Counted from the first letter of the stretch, positions 28,241 to 37,986 are shown. The stretch: DNA of 64,000 nt from UBA6623 sp965248235 (GCA_965248235.1 CBDFIU010000003.1:558001-622000); one strand, 5' to 3'. The notes: generated by a model from the sequence alone, not told the origin. Numbers and translations: made by a program.

Positions 28241-29839
28241 TTACTCCGCGGCCGCGAACCGCCGGAAGAAACTGTCTTCGCGCCATTGCGGCCGCTCGTC
28301 CGCGTTGGCGATTTCGGCGGCTAATCGCGCCATCAAGCGATTGAAAACGGCGGCGGCTTCGCGGTCCACGGGCTGATCGAGATCGTCGGAAGGCGCATGG
28401 TAGCGGGTTCGCAACCATTGCCGGAACTGTTCGGCTTGGGGTGTGTCGGCTTCAAACCCGAATCCGAGAAACAGAGCCGGGATGCCCTTCTTAATGAAGC
28501 TATATTGGTCGCTGCGGATGAAGATATTGCGCTCCGGCGTAGGGTCCTCTTGGACGCCGATGCCGATGCTTTCGGCGGCCGCCCGCAGACGCTCTCCCAG
28601 ATCCGACTCGCCAAGCCCGTAACCGCGGACCACCTTGAGCGGGAACAGCGGCAGGAACATATCCAGGTTGATATTCGCGACGACGTTGTTGATGTCGACC
28701 GTTGGCCGCGAAGCGTAGTAGCGCGAACCGAGCAACCCCTTTTCCTCGCCGGTGCAGGCCAGAAAGATGACCGACCGGCGCAGGCTCCGCCCGGATTCGC
28801 GGAGCAAGCGCGCGGCTTCGAGCAGGGTCGCGATGCCGGAAGCGTTATCCATCGCGCCGTTGTAAATCGAGTCGCCGTCGATTGGCTCGCCGACGCCCTC
28901 GTGGTCGAGATGGGCGGAAAGCAGCACGTACTCGTTCTTGAGTTCGGGGTCGTCGCCGGGCCGGATGCCGATGACGTTGTCGGAGCTGAGCTTGGATTGC
29001 TTTAGCGCAACCCGGCCGCGGATCTTGCCGACGAGCGGAAACTTCGGCAAGGGCTTTCTTTCGCGGTCGAGAGCGATCAGTTCCTCGAAAGTGTGGCCGG
29101 AGCCGGCGAGCAGCAAGTCCGCGTGCTCGGTGTTGAAGCGGACGCTGAGTTGAGACGTGCTGTTGCGAGAGAGCTCGGGGTCGGTGAGGTCCATCCCCGT
29201 GAAGCGCGAAAGCTTGGTGATACGCTCCCAGGGAATCTCGCTGAGCCGAGGATTCGGCAAGCCGATCGAACCGATTGCGCCGACGCGCTTGAAATTCTTA
29301 CGGGCTTCGTCGCCGGACTGGTAATGGGACGCCAACGGGCCCGGAATTCCCGCCGGCGCGCCGCGCAACCCGACCAGGATTTTTCCCTTGACGTCGAGCC
29401 CGCGATAATCGTCGTAATCGTGCTCGGGAACCGTCAGCCCGTAGCCGACGAAGACCATTTCCGCCTCGACTGTGTTGCCTGTTTCAGCGGCACGGCCGAG
29501 AATGGCGTGGCGACCCAATTCGAGCGGGTCGGCTTTGCCGTCGCGCAGCAGTTCGAGGCCGGATTCTTCTTCGATGACGCGGCGGGTTTCGAACTCGACC
29601 GGCTGAAGGTAGCCCTGGGTGCCGCCGGGTTCGAGGCCGAGCTGCTTATATTGCTCCGAGACGTATTGGGCGGCTTTGCGGTGACCCTCGCTGCCGGTCG
29701 CGCGGCCCTCCAAATCGTCGGAAGCCAGGTAGGCGATGTGCTCCCACCATGGGTCGACGGTCGGGGCCGGTGCGACCCCAGAGGCGCAGGCGGTGAGGCT
29801 GCCGGCGAGCAGGGCCGCGGCGGTGCGTTCAAGTTTCAA
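28241..29839 (-). CDS. M28-family zinc aminopeptidase, secreted
   Basis: A 532-residue protein with a signal peptide/lipobox (AAALLAGSLTACASG). The peptidase core has the di-zinc ligands in order: SAHLDHEG, NGAMDNASG, CTGEEKGLLG, INLDMF and RYHAPSDD. A PA-type insert (about residues 120-280) precedes the zinc motifs. The family removes N-terminal amino acids from peptides outside the cytoplasm. It is 135 bp upstream of pyk on the same strand. Confidence 0.9.
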   Translation of the reverse strand: MKLERTAAALLAGSLTACASGVAPAPTVDPWWEHIAYLASDDLEGRATGSEGHRKAAQYVSEQYKQLGLEPGGTQGYLQPVEFETRRVIEEESGLELLRDGKADPLELGRHAILGRAAETGNTVEAEMVFVGYGLTVPEHDYDDYRGLDVKGKILVGLRGAPAGIPGPLASHYQSGDEARKNFKRVGAIGSIGLPNPRLSEIPWERITKLSRFTGMDLTDPELSRNSTSQLSVRFNTEHADLLLAGSGHTFEELIALDRERKPLPKFPLVGKIRGRVALKQSKLSSDNVIGIRPGDDPELKNEYVLLSAHLDHEGVGEPIDGDSIYNGAMDNASGIATLLEAARLLRESGRSLRRSVIFLACTGEEKGLLGSRYYASRPTVDINNVVANINLDMFLPLFPLKVVRGYGLGESDLGERLRAAAESIGIGVQEDPTPERNIFIRSDQYSFIKKGIPALFLGFGFEADTPQAEQFRQWLRTRYHAPSDDLDQPVDREAAAVFNRLMARLAAEIANADERPQWREDSFFRRFAAAE

Positions 29840-29995
29840 GGTGTCTCCCAGCCACCCAGTCTACACTTTGAGGTGGTCGCGCAGGCCCGCCGGCGGGTGC
29901 GCGACATGAATATAGGAGGATCGGCGGTGCGGGCGCGAGGATTTTCCTGGCTGAAACGTTTTGCTTGGTCGGCCACAACAAAATCAGACCCCTGA

Positions 29996-30265
29996 GCGCA
30001 AGCGACGGGTTAGCCCGAGAGACACTTATGGACGCGCGGAATTCATAAATTGAGGGCTCCTGCCGCCCTTTCAGGGCTCTTCCGGGTGAGGGGGCTACCC
30101 AAGGTTCCGCTTCGCTTCACCCTGGGCTATATTCCCGCCGCCGCTTCGCGGCTCAAGAGGAGTTAGCCCGCTTCACCGCGGTGAACCGGGCTGAGCGCGG
30201 ACTTCCGTCCACGCCTCTGATTCTATTGTTCGTATTGCGAGAAGGGCTTCCACATTTATGTCGCG
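29996..30265. repeat. Cluster of REP-like repeats
   Basis: Three motif families lie in this gene-free stretch. AGCGCAAGCGACGGGTTAGC at 29996 is the complement of the CCCGTCGCTTGCG motif at 3813 and 13837. 30061-30153 (CCGCCCTTTCAGGGCT to GCTTCGCGGCTC) is a copy of the 16929 and 37890 repeat. 30241-30265 (GAAGGGCTTCCACATTTATG) matches 3826-3850. Nothing in 29840-30354 looks coding. Confidence 0.55.
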
Positions 30266-30354
30266 TGCCCCCCGGCCGGTGTGCGTCGCTATTCGTGACG
30301 CCATACAAGCGGTGTTCTCGACGATCGGCTGGTAAGTCGCGGACCGAATTGTGC

Positions 30355-32958
30355 CTAATTCTGCTCGCGGTCGCGGAACTCTTCGTACCAATTCTCGACA
30401 ACGCGGATGACCGGGGGCGAGGCCAGCGCTTCGGGCGAAAGCGATACCACGGCAAAGGTGCGGCCGTCGGGCGCCACATCATAACGGCGAAACAGCGGGT
30501 CGTCGAGGAAGGTGGGATCGGAGAAGAGCGCTCGCGGCTGCCCAAACGAAACTTTCCCACCGAGGGTTACGTCGACCGCTATCAAAACCTGCCCTTCGAG
30601 AAAGAAAAGCTCCTTGCCGTCGCGACGCCAACGGGGCCCGTCGCCGCCCTGCCGCGAGACCTTGTATACCGGGGTGCCTTCCGGAAACTTCCGCAGGTAC
30701 ACTTCGTCCGGGCCTTCCTGGTCGGAGACATACGCGACCCAATCGCCGTCGGGAGAAAAAGCGCCCGACCTTTGGTTGAAGGGCTCGCTCAAGAACATTT
30801 TCGGGGCGTAGCCGTCTTGGCCGTCCGGTTCGAGATACCACAAATCGCGATCCCGCCGGTCGCTCTCGAGGCGGTAGTAAAGAATGCGACCCGTCGTTCC
30901 ATTCCAGTCAGTGACTATTTCCCCTCCGGCGTCATCGAGCAAAACGGTCGGCTCGCTTGGTTCCGCTGATTGTACGGGAATGCCAAGGTGCCTTCCTCGT
31001 TCCTCGGAGAAGGCCACTCGGTTCCCCCGGGGGGCCCAGACCGGAAAGAAGCCGACCGTATTGAGACGGGTCCAGTTGCGGTTCTTTAAGTCATGGAGCC
31101 ATATCGCTCGTACATCGTCGTCGCCGAGAGCCACGATCAAGCGCCGGCCGTCGGGCGAAAAGGTCGGTTGCGAGCCCCGGTTCCAACGCCTGCCCGTATC
31201 GTCAACCTCCTTGCCGGAACGATCGACGATGCTCACTCGAAGTGTTTGCGGCACGCTGTACTGTTGATACACGAGCAACCCGTCGTCGGTGACGCTCGGC
31301 CACCCGGCGTCGTCGGCGACGAGAAACGGATCGCCCGAAGGCCCGGGCGAGTCCGCCGAGAAGGGCAGAGCCCACAACTGATTGGTGTAGCGGGAATTCG
31401 ATTGGTAAAGGATATGGCCGGTACGGGAGAACGTGAAGGCCCCGGCCGCCATGGGCCACTCTTTCTCCTCGCCCGTCTCCAGGTCTCGAGAGACAAGGCT
31501 TCGTCCTAATCCCGGGGTGCCCCTGCGATACAAAAGCATTCGATTCGAGAGAAATCGGGGCGACGAGACGGAAGCACTTGCTGCCGAGTCGGCGCGTTCC
31601 ACAAGTACGCGCGGTTCGCCGCCGCGCGCTGAAACTTCGAAGAGCCACGTGGGGTTCCGCGACGCAAACACGATCGACTCGCCGTCGGGGCGCCAATCGG
31701 CCAGGAAGTAGCGTCCAATGCCGGGAAGGCGACACACATCGATCGCCGGACCGCCCGAAACATCGATTCGCTTGAGACTGCCGCCCGCTACGAAACCGAT
31801 GGACTTGCTGTCGGGCGACCAAAACGGTCGCATGGCGCCGTCGGTTCCTTCCAATCGCCGCGGGCTGGTCTGACTAAGCGTTCGCAGCCATAGGCCGGTC
31901 CTCGGCGAGCCCGCCGTATACGCAATATGCTCCCCGTTGGGCGACACGGCGGGCCTGGCTTCCCGCGAGTGGAAATCCTCAGGGGCAATATCGAACTTGC
32001 GGACCGGCCGCGGCAACTCGGGCTCGCTGAAGTGAAGCCCCGAGACGCCCAGCGCCACTAACGTCGCCAAGGCCGCTGCCGCCGCCCACGAGTAATTCCG
32101 GCCCGCGGCCGGCTTGCGCAAGATAGGAACCGTCTCCGGGGCAACCCGTTGGTTCGCAATCGCCTGAAGATCGACGATCAGATCCGTCGCGGCCTGATAG
32201 CGTTCCGCGGGCTTCTTGGCGAGGCACTTGTTGACGATTCGCTCGAGTTCGGCGGTAGCATCGGTCCTCAGCGCCGTCATCGGTTCCGGCTCCTCGTGAA
32301 GGATCGAGAACATGATGGCCTGGTTGTAATCCCCCTGGAAGGGCAAGCGTCCCGTGATCATTTCGTAGATCACGACTCCCAGGGACCAGATATCGGTGCG
32401 CTGATCGGTCCCCGCTCCCTCGGTCTGCTCGGGGGACATGTAGGCGACGGTCCCGAGTGTCGTGCCGTCTCGCGTGAGCCGCGAGCGGTCGGCAAGCTGT
32501 GCCAGTCCGAAGTCCATCACCTTGGCGTGCCCTTCGTCGCCGACGATCACGTTCTGGGGTTTGATGTCGCGGTGATAGATGTTTTTCTTGTGCGCCGCTT
32601 CGAGGCCCTTGGCGATTTGGTCGGCGATGTGGAGTGCGTCGTCGAGCTTGAGGGGCCCGCGTTCGATTTTCTTGTCGATGCTTTCGCCTTCGACAAATTC
32701 CATCGCGATGAACGCGCGACCGTCCTCCTCGTCGATCTCATGGACCGTGCAGACGTTGGGGTGGGAGAGAGCGGCGGCCGCCTTGGCTTCGCGGTCGAAG
32801 CGTTTGCGGACTTCCGCGTCTTGGTTCAGTAATGGAGAAAGGAATTTGAGGGCCACCGGGCGTTCAAGTTTTGTGTCCTCGGCTTTGTAGACAACGCCCA
32901 TCCCGCCCTCACCGAGTTTTTCGGTGATCCTGTAGTGCGAAATGGTTTCGTCGGTCAC
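30355..32958 (-). CDS. Ser/Thr protein kinase fused to TolB-like beta-propeller
   Basis: I chose GTG 32958 (MTDETISHYRITEKLGEGGMG), giving 867 residues; the longer ORF to 33228 runs into IS copy B and is an artefact. Kinase domain (~8-275): GEGGMGVVYK P-loop, VALKF lysine, HRDIKPQN catalytic loop, DFGLA, GTVAYMSPEQ. One transmembrane helix (~310-335) follows, then an extracytoplasmic PD40/TolB propeller (FWSPDSKSIGFV, FSPDGRRLIVALG, FSPDGDWVAYVSD). This is a Hanks-type receptor kinase architecture frequent in Acidobacteria. IS copy B lies 19 bp upstream of the start, so native promoter sequence is displaced. Confidence 0.9.
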   Translation of the reverse strand: MTDETISHYRITEKLGEGGMGVVYKAEDTKLERPVALKFLSPLLNQDAEVRKRFDREAKAAAALSHPNVCTVHEIDEEDGRAFIAMEFVEGESIDKKIERGPLKLDDALHIADQIAKGLEAAHKKNIYHRDIKPQNVIVGDEGHAKVMDFGLAQLADRSRLTRDGTTLGTVAYMSPEQTEGAGTDQRTDIWSLGVVIYEMITGRLPFQGDYNQAIMFSILHEEPEPMTALRTDATAELERIVNKCLAKKPAERYQAATDLIVDLQAIANQRVAPETVPILRKPAAGRNYSWAAAAALATLVALGVSGLHFSEPELPRPVRKFDIAPEDFHSREARPAVSPNGEHIAYTAGSPRTGLWLRTLSQTSPRRLEGTDGAMRPFWSPDSKSIGFVAGGSLKRIDVSGGPAIDVCRLPGIGRYFLADWRPDGESIVFASRNPTWLFEVSARGGEPRVLVERADSAASASVSSPRFLSNRMLLYRRGTPGLGRSLVSRDLETGEEKEWPMAAGAFTFSRTGHILYQSNSRYTNQLWALPFSADSPGPSGDPFLVADDAGWPSVTDDGLLVYQQYSVPQTLRVSIVDRSGKEVDDTGRRWNRGSQPTFSPDGRRLIVALGDDDVRAIWLHDLKNRNWTRLNTVGFFPVWAPRGNRVAFSEERGRHLGIPVQSAEPSEPTVLLDDAGGEIVTDWNGTTGRILYYRLESDRRDRDLWYLEPDGQDGYAPKMFLSEPFNQRSGAFSPDGDWVAYVSDQEGPDEVYLRKFPEGTPVYKVSRQGGDGPRWRRDGKELFFLEGQVLIAVDVTLGGKVSFGQPRALFSDPTFLDDPLFRRYDVAPDGRTFAVVSLSPEALASPPVIRVVENWYEEFRDREQN

Positions 32959-32977
32959 GAATCCCAATTTTACTCTG

Positions 32978-34013
32978 GATGGGTATTTACTTGACTCAGG
33001 TGACCACAAGATGTAGGATCGGGGAAATGGAAGATTATCCTCGGAATCTGGCCGAGTTCGAGGCGCGTTTCGCCACCGAGCAGGCCTGTCGAGAGTATCT
33101 GTGTCAACTCCGCTGGCCGGAGGGTTTTCGTTGTCCGCGATGCGGGCACGACAAAGCGTGGGCGGTGCGGACAGCGCTGCTGGAGTGCGCCGGCTGCGGG
33201 CATCAAGCTTCTCCAACGGCGGGCACAATATTTCAAGACACCCGCCAACCCCTCCAGAGTTGGTTTCGAGCCATGTGGTGGCTCACGAGCCAGAAGAACG
33301 GGGCGAGCGCGCTGGGCTTGCAGCGGGTGTTGGGCCTGGGCAGCTACAAAACGGCCTGGACTTGGTTGCATAAGCTCCGGCGCGCCATGGTGCGGCCCGG
33401 ACGCGATCGGCTCAGCGGGCGCGTGGAGGTTGACGAGACTTACTTAGGAGGCTTGGAGGAGGGCGTGCGCGGTCGCCAAACCGACGCTAAGGCGCTGATT
33501 GTAGTAGCGGCCGAGGAAGATGGTGCCGGCATCGGGCGGGTTCGGATACGCACCATTCCCAACGCCTCCGGGGACAGCTTGATGGCCTTCGTCGGCGAGT
33601 CGATCGAACCCGGCAGCGTGGTCCATACCGACGGTTGGCTGGGATACGAACCGCTCGAAGGCGACGGCTATCGCCACGAGGTGAGCTACCTGGAGGGGCA
33701 ACCGGCGCGCGCCTCGAAACTGCTCCCCCGGGTGCACCGCGTGGTGTCGTTAGTGAAGCGCTGGATACTGGGCACGCATCAAGGAGCGGTCAGTCACGAG
33801 CATCTCGACTCCTACCTCGACGAATTCGCCTTCCGCTTCAACCGCCGCAAGTCCAGAAGTCGAGGCAAGCTCTTTTACCGCCTGGTTCAACAGGCCGTCG
33901 CCGTGCCACCGGCACCCTACAAATCGCTGGTCGGAGGCACCGCGACACGCGCTACGGACGACCACAACATGTAGGGGCTATTTCCCAATACCTGAGTCAA
34001 GTAAATATCCATC
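32978..34013 (+). mobile_element. IS1595-family insertion sequence, copy B
   Basis: 1036 bp, left end GATGGGTATTTACTTGACTC, right end ATTTAC-type repeat ending AAATATCCATC (a one-base variant also present at one end of copy A). No 8-bp duplication flanks it (TTACTCTG left, TAGAGGGA right). Its right end abuts the terminal repeat of the IS4-family element exactly. Confidence 0.9.
33027..33974 (+). CDS. IS1595-family (ISXO2-like) transposase, copy B
   Basis: Intact 315-residue frame with the same zinc ribbon and DDE motifs as copy A (VEVDETYLGG, VVHTDGWLGY, YLDEFAFRFNRRK). Start chosen at the ATG after GGGGAA. Probably active or recently active given near-identity among the copies. Confidence 0.92.
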   Translation: MEDYPRNLAEFEARFATEQACREYLCQLRWPEGFRCPRCGHDKAWAVRTALLECAGCGHQASPTAGTIFQDTRQPLQSWFRAMWWLTSQKNGASALGLQRVLGLGSYKTAWTWLHKLRRAMVRPGRDRLSGRVEVDETYLGGLEEGVRGRQTDAKALIVVAAEEDGAGIGRVRIRTIPNASGDSLMAFVGESIEPGSVVHTDGWLGYEPLEGDGYRHEVSYLEGQPARASKLLPRVHRVVSLVKRWILGTHQGAVSHEHLDSYLDEFAFRFNRRKSRSRGKLFYRLVQQAVAVPPAPYKSLVGGTATRATDDHNM

Positions 34014-34048
34014 TAGAGGGAATATAACAACCCACTGCTGTCCGGTTA

Positions 34049-35101
34049 AAAGTCGAGATGGGTATTTACTTGACTCAGGTGACCACAAGATGTAGGATCG
34101 GGGAAATGGAAGATTATCCTCGGAATCTGGCCGAGTTCGAGGCGCGTTTCGCCACCGAGCAGGCCTGTCGAGAGTATCTGTGTCAACTCCGCTGGCCGGA
34201 GGGTTTTCGTTGTCCGCGATGCGGGCACGACAAAGCGTGGGCGGTGCGGACAGCGCTGCTGGAGTGCGCCGGCTGCGGGCATCAAGCTTCTCCAACGGCG
34301 GGCACAATATTTCAAGACACCCGCCAACCCCTCCAGAGTTGGTTTCGAGCGATGTGGTGGGCTCACGAGCCAGAAGAACGGGGCGAGCGCGCTGGGCTTG
34401 CAGCGGGTGTTGGGCCTGGGCAGCTACAAAACGGCCTGGACTTGGTTGCATAAGCTCCGGCGCGCCATGGTGCGGCCCGGACGCGATCGGCTCAGCGGGC
34501 GCGTGGAGGTTGACGAGACTTACTTAGGAGGCTTGGAGGAGGGCGTGCGCGGTCGCCAAACCGACGCTAAGGCGCTGATTGTAGTAGCGGCCGAGGAAGA
34601 TGGTGCCGGCATCGGGCGGGTTCGGATACGCACCATTCCCAACGCCTCCGGGGACAGCTTGATGGCCTTCGTCGGCGAGTCGATCGAACCCGGCAGCGTG
34701 GTCCATACCGACGGTTGGCTGGGATACGAACCGCTCGAAGGCGACGGCTATCGCCACGAGGTGAGCTACCTGGAGGGGCAACCGGCGCGCGCCTCGAAAC
34801 TGCTCCCCCGGGTGCACCGCGTGGTGTCGTTAGTGAAGCGCTGGATACTGGGCACGCATCAAGGAGCGGTCAGTCACGAGCATCTCGACTCCTACCTCGA
34901 CGAATTCGCCTTCCGCTTCAACCGCCGCAAGTCCAGAAGTCGAGGCAAGCTCTTTTACCGCCTGGTTCAACAGGCCGTCGCCGTGCCACCGGCACCCTAC
35001 AAATCGCTGGTCGGAGGCACCGCGACACGCGCTACGGACGACCACAACATGTAGGGGCTATTTCCCAATACCTGAGTCAAGTAAATACCCATCAAAGTCG
35101 A
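34049..35101 (+). mobile_element. IS1595-family insertion sequence, copy C, with 8-bp target duplication
   Basis: The IS spans 34057-35093 (1037 bp) between two copies of AAAGTCGA (34049-34056 and 35094-35101), the 8-bp target-site duplication expected for IS1595. This fixes the true ends as GATGGG...CCCATC. It sits inside the 3' end of the IS4-family transposase gene. Confidence 0.93.
34106..35054 (+). pseudogene. IS1595-family transposase, copy C, frameshifted
   Basis: Identical to copy B by eye apart from one C-to-G change at 34351 and one extra G in the run at 34358-34361. The insertion splits the transposase after ~85 residues (WFRAMWW). The downstream frame alone retains the DDE motifs but has lost the N-terminal zinc ribbon. 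It may be inactive, or a sequencing error at a G run. Confidence 0.8.
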
Positions 35102-36260
35102 ATAGAATCAATTGGTTGGGGTCATAGGGGGATTCGTTTTGGGAGTCGGATGGCTGGAGTGCCTGTAAAATGGGCATTTTTTCGAATAACGTAAGGCTGA
35201 GAATCTGTAGAATCTGGTAAAGACTGGCTTTCAGCCCGAGGCGTTTCCGGACCACGGCGATGAGCACGTAAATCGAGACAGCGATCCAGATCTGCGTCTT
35301 GACGGCGTTCTCGCTGGTGCCGTAAAACGACTTGATTCGCAGATGTTGCTTGATCCACTTGAAGAAGAGTTCCACCTGCCAGCGCGATTTGTAGATCTGG
35401 GCGATGGTCAGTGCCGGCAGAGTGAAGTTATTGGTCAGGAATTTCAACCGCTTGTTAGTTTCGGCATCGAAATAACTCACCCGCCGTAGGGAGTCCGGGT
35501 ACGCTTGGGCGGAGTTGAAGGAAGTCAAAATGACGGTGTGATCGGATCGCAGGCCTGTGCTCCTATCCACCGGGTGGGAGTAGCGACGCTGCAGCAAAAC
35601 GTTCTTTTTGGTTCGTACCACGAAGAAGGCCGAACAGAGCGTGAACACGAAGAGGCGCCGAAAATCGACATAACCCCGATCCATGACGTAGAACGCGCCG
35701 GCCTCGGGAAGAAATTCATCCAGGATGTTGACGTCATGCACTTTGCCTCCAGTAATGCGGATAAACGTGGGAATATTGCCGTGCAGATCCAGCAGCGTGT
35801 GCATCTTCACGGCGGCCTTGTGCTGGCGGAATCCGGCCCACGGAAACAGCGACAGGCAGAGGTCGATTGTTGTCGAGTCGAGAGCGTACAGAGTCTGGTC
35901 CAAGTCCACACCGATCGGGTCGTGGGCATATAACGGCCGTGCCATGCCAATCAAGACCTGCGCGAAGTCCGCGTAGATCCGCCAGTCGCGCGACTCGTTC
36001 GCATCGGCCAGTGTCGAGCGCGCTACCCTGCCGCGGAATCCCATGTGGTAGAGTTTGCCGTGCATCGAACGCAGGCACGTCTCGATGTCGCGGAGGCTTT
36101 CCCGATAGGTCAGCTGGGCGAATGCCATCGAAAGAAACTGATCCCAGCAGGAGAAACTTTTCAGATAGGAGTCGCCGCGGTAGCGCAATACACATTTGTG
36201 AAACTCTTTGCTCGGCAGGTGCTCGATCAGTTGGGAGAAAACCGTACGGCCAAAGTTCAT
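35058..36260 (-). CDS. IS4-family transposase (ISPepr1-like) with C-terminus extended into IS copy C
   Basis: A 400-residue DDE transposase: ALDSTTIDLCLSLFPWA (first Asp), FYVMDRGYVDFRRL (second Asp), and IYKSRWQVELFFKWIKQHLR (YREK-type motif with the catalytic Glu). The native protein ended ...QLILFDF followed by TAA. Insertion of copy C placed the IS end between TTT and TAA, so the frame now reads ten extra residues (DGYLLDSGIGK region) and stops inside the IS. All catalytic motifs are retained. Confidence 0.9.
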   Translation of the reverse strand: MNFGRTVFSQLIEHLPSKEFHKCVLRYRGDSYLKSFSCWDQFLSMAFAQLTYRESLRDIETCLRSMHGKLYHMGFRGRVARSTLADANESRDWRIYADFAQVLIGMARPLYAHDPIGVDLDQTLYALDSTTIDLCLSLFPWAGFRQHKAAVKMHTLLDLHGNIPTFIRITGGKVHDVNILDEFLPEAGAFYVMDRGYVDFRRLFVFTLCSAFFVVRTKKNVLLQRRYSHPVDRSTGLRSDHTVILTSFNSAQAYPDSLRRVSYFDAETNKRLKFLTNNFTLPALTIAQIYKSRWQVELFFKWIKQHLRIKSFYGTSENAVKTQIWIAVSIYVLIAVVRKRLGLKASLYQILQILSLTLFEKMPILQALQPSDSQNESPYDPNQLILFDFDGYLLDSGIGK

Positions 36261-36420
36261 CCCCCATTGTGCCGCGTCGGGATGCTCCGCTCAGGCGGCC
36301 ATTTACGGCCTCGGAATTTCAAATCGTTCCCGGACAAAACAGGCCATAAGACATTGAGCGGCAGAGACTTACCGTCCGTTGGTGCAACTTTCCCCGGACA
36401 GCACTGATAACAACCCTCTA

Positions 36421-36569
36421 AGCCATCGTGCCGCGCTTGTTTCTACGTCGGAAAGGAGGCTCGTGCTGGGGGGGCGAGCGCCGGATTTCAACGGTTATTG
36501 AAAGTTGCGTTGAGTAAATACCTGATCGGATTTTCTATTCTCGCTGTTTGGGCCGCCATGGGAAACCGG
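36421..36569. other. Short gene-free stretch right of the IS4-family element
   Basis: No coding sequence or clear repeat seen. GAGTAAATACCTGATCGG near 36514 resembles part of an IS1595 end (AAGTAAATACC) but the match is too short to call. Confidence 0.3.
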
Positions 36570-37802
36570 CTATTCAGCGAGCACGCCCTTGGCTTCCCAC
36601 TCGGCGAGCTGCTTTTTCATGAGAGCGGCTGCATCGGAGTCGGGACGGGCGGCGAGAAAGCGGCGGTATTCGCCGGCGGCCGGCTTAAAGCGGCCTTTCC
36701 GTGCGTGGATCACACCGAGTAACTGGTGAACTTCCGCCAACTCAATCGACGCGGCACCGGACAGTAATTGCCGAGCCAACGCTTCCGCTTTGTCGAAGTC
36801 GTCGAGGAAAAAGCTCGCTTTCGCCTGGTAATAGCGCACCATGTCGAGCCCTTCGTGGAGTTCGAGCAGCTTCTCGCTGAGATCGGAAACTCGCTGCCAT
36901 TGTTGTTGGCGCATTTCCAAGCGGATCAATGGTTCGTAGGGCGGCATGTAATCCGGATCGGCGGCGATGCCATGGGCGAAAGCTTCTCGGGCTGAGTCGA
37001 CGTCGCCGGCTGCGTCACGGACTTTGCCGAGAGCGGTCCACGCGGCAGCGTATTGAGGGTATTCGGCCACGGCCTTACTAAACGCCCGCTCGGCTTTGTC
37101 GAGATTCCGGCGTTTGGGGTCCTTGGCCGTTTCCTTCAGGGCTTTTCGTGGAGCTTGCGGGCTTTCTTTGGGGCATTGAGCGACGTCGGGCTGGTCGATC
37201 GGCCTCGCACACCCTCAAGCCGGTACAAGGTGATCACACCGATGTCCACCTTTTGTTGTGCATCGCGGTCATGAAGTTGGACGGTGTCCCGATCGATAGC
37301 CGAACAAGACCGCTCGGATTACACATCCCATGAGGACCGGACCTATTCCGAATGACGTCACGGTCCCGGTCGGCGGGGCACTATATCCGGGGCCGGATCT
37401 GAGTATCGGCAGGCTGGTGTCGAGCGCCGCGGGGAAGGGGTCGCCGCCAAGCTGAAAACTGAATCGGCCTTTCCGATCCGTATGGTCCTCGACTATAGCG
37501 TGGCCTAGGCAGTAACGCTCAATGGGTACAGGCTCGGGAGGAATGGAGCCGTCGTCCAAGCGAACCTTGCCGGCCATAACGATCGGAAAAGAGCCGCGTT
37601 GACCGGGGTTCGGCGCTTCACTCGATTGAGGCGCCGATTGCGTCGGAGCCTCGCCCGACTGCGCCGGCGGCTGGGAGGGCGGCTGCGTGTTGCCGCCTTG
37701 GGAACCTCCGCCCGAAGGGCTCGGGGGACTACCTGTCTGTTGCGCGGCCAGCGACAAAGTCAACGCCGCAAAGCCTACAAGAAAGCGACTTCGATTCGAC
37801 AT
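36570..37802 (-). CDS. Secreted carboxypeptidase-regulatory-like/TPR protein (two frameshifts as sequenced)
   Basis: ATG 37802 (MSNRSRFLVGFAAL) follows GGAGGG. Three frames join to a 410-residue protein if the CCC at 37288-37290 loses one base and the TTTT at 37143-37146 gains one. Order: signal peptide; Pro/Gln/Ser-rich linker; carboxypeptidase-regulatory-like Ig domain (GKVRLDDGSIPPEPVPIERY, DRKGRFSFQLGG, VRAVLFGYRS-like strand, ITLYRLEGVRG); NAPKKARKLHEKALKET; then TPR units (QYAAAWTALGKVRDAAGD, AEVHQLLGVIHARKGR). This domain order is common in Acidobacteria. Role unknown, probably periplasmic scaffolding. Confidence 0.78.
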
Positions 37803-37889
37803 GACGAACCCTCCGATCTCTCGGAACGAAATCAAACAACCAAATCGTTGCTCACAGAGTAACACTCGATGGTGGAGTTTCAAATACTT

Positions 37890-37986
37890 CCCGCCGCCCT
37901 TTCACGGCTCCCCGAGTAGGAATTCCACCCAGGGTTGCGCCTTCGGCTCCACCCCGGGATATATTGCCGCCGCCGCTTCGCGGCTC
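37890..37986. repeat. REP-like repeat, copy 3
   Basis: CCCGCCGCCCTTTCACGGCT ... TTGCCGCCGCCGCTTCGCGGCT, related to 16929-17022 and 30061-30153. Confidence 0.55.

Larger units (their letters stand above)
34014..36420. mobile_element. IS4-family (ISPepr1-like) element interrupted by IS1595 copy C
   Basis: The ends share TAGAGGG and, further in, TGCTGTCCGG as imperfect inverted repeats (34014-34045; complement at 36394-36420). It encodes the transposase at 35058-36260. Removing nested copy C and one target duplication leaves about 1.36 kb, a normal IS4 size. No flanking duplication could be identified: the left side is the end of IS copy B, the right side reads AGCCATCG. Confidence 0.75.

Noticed and set aside
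32959..33228. N-terminal 90 residues of the 957-codon kinase ORF
   Set aside because: They are the antisense of the IS1595 transposase; the same peptide appears at every IS copy. The real start is GTG 32958.
20640..34013. Composite transposon or simple inversion between IS copies A and B
   Set aside because: No outer target duplication, and swapping flanks as an inversion predicts does not create matching 8-bp repeats. Contents (groES-adjacent kinase, hisG, pyk, M28) look chromosomal.
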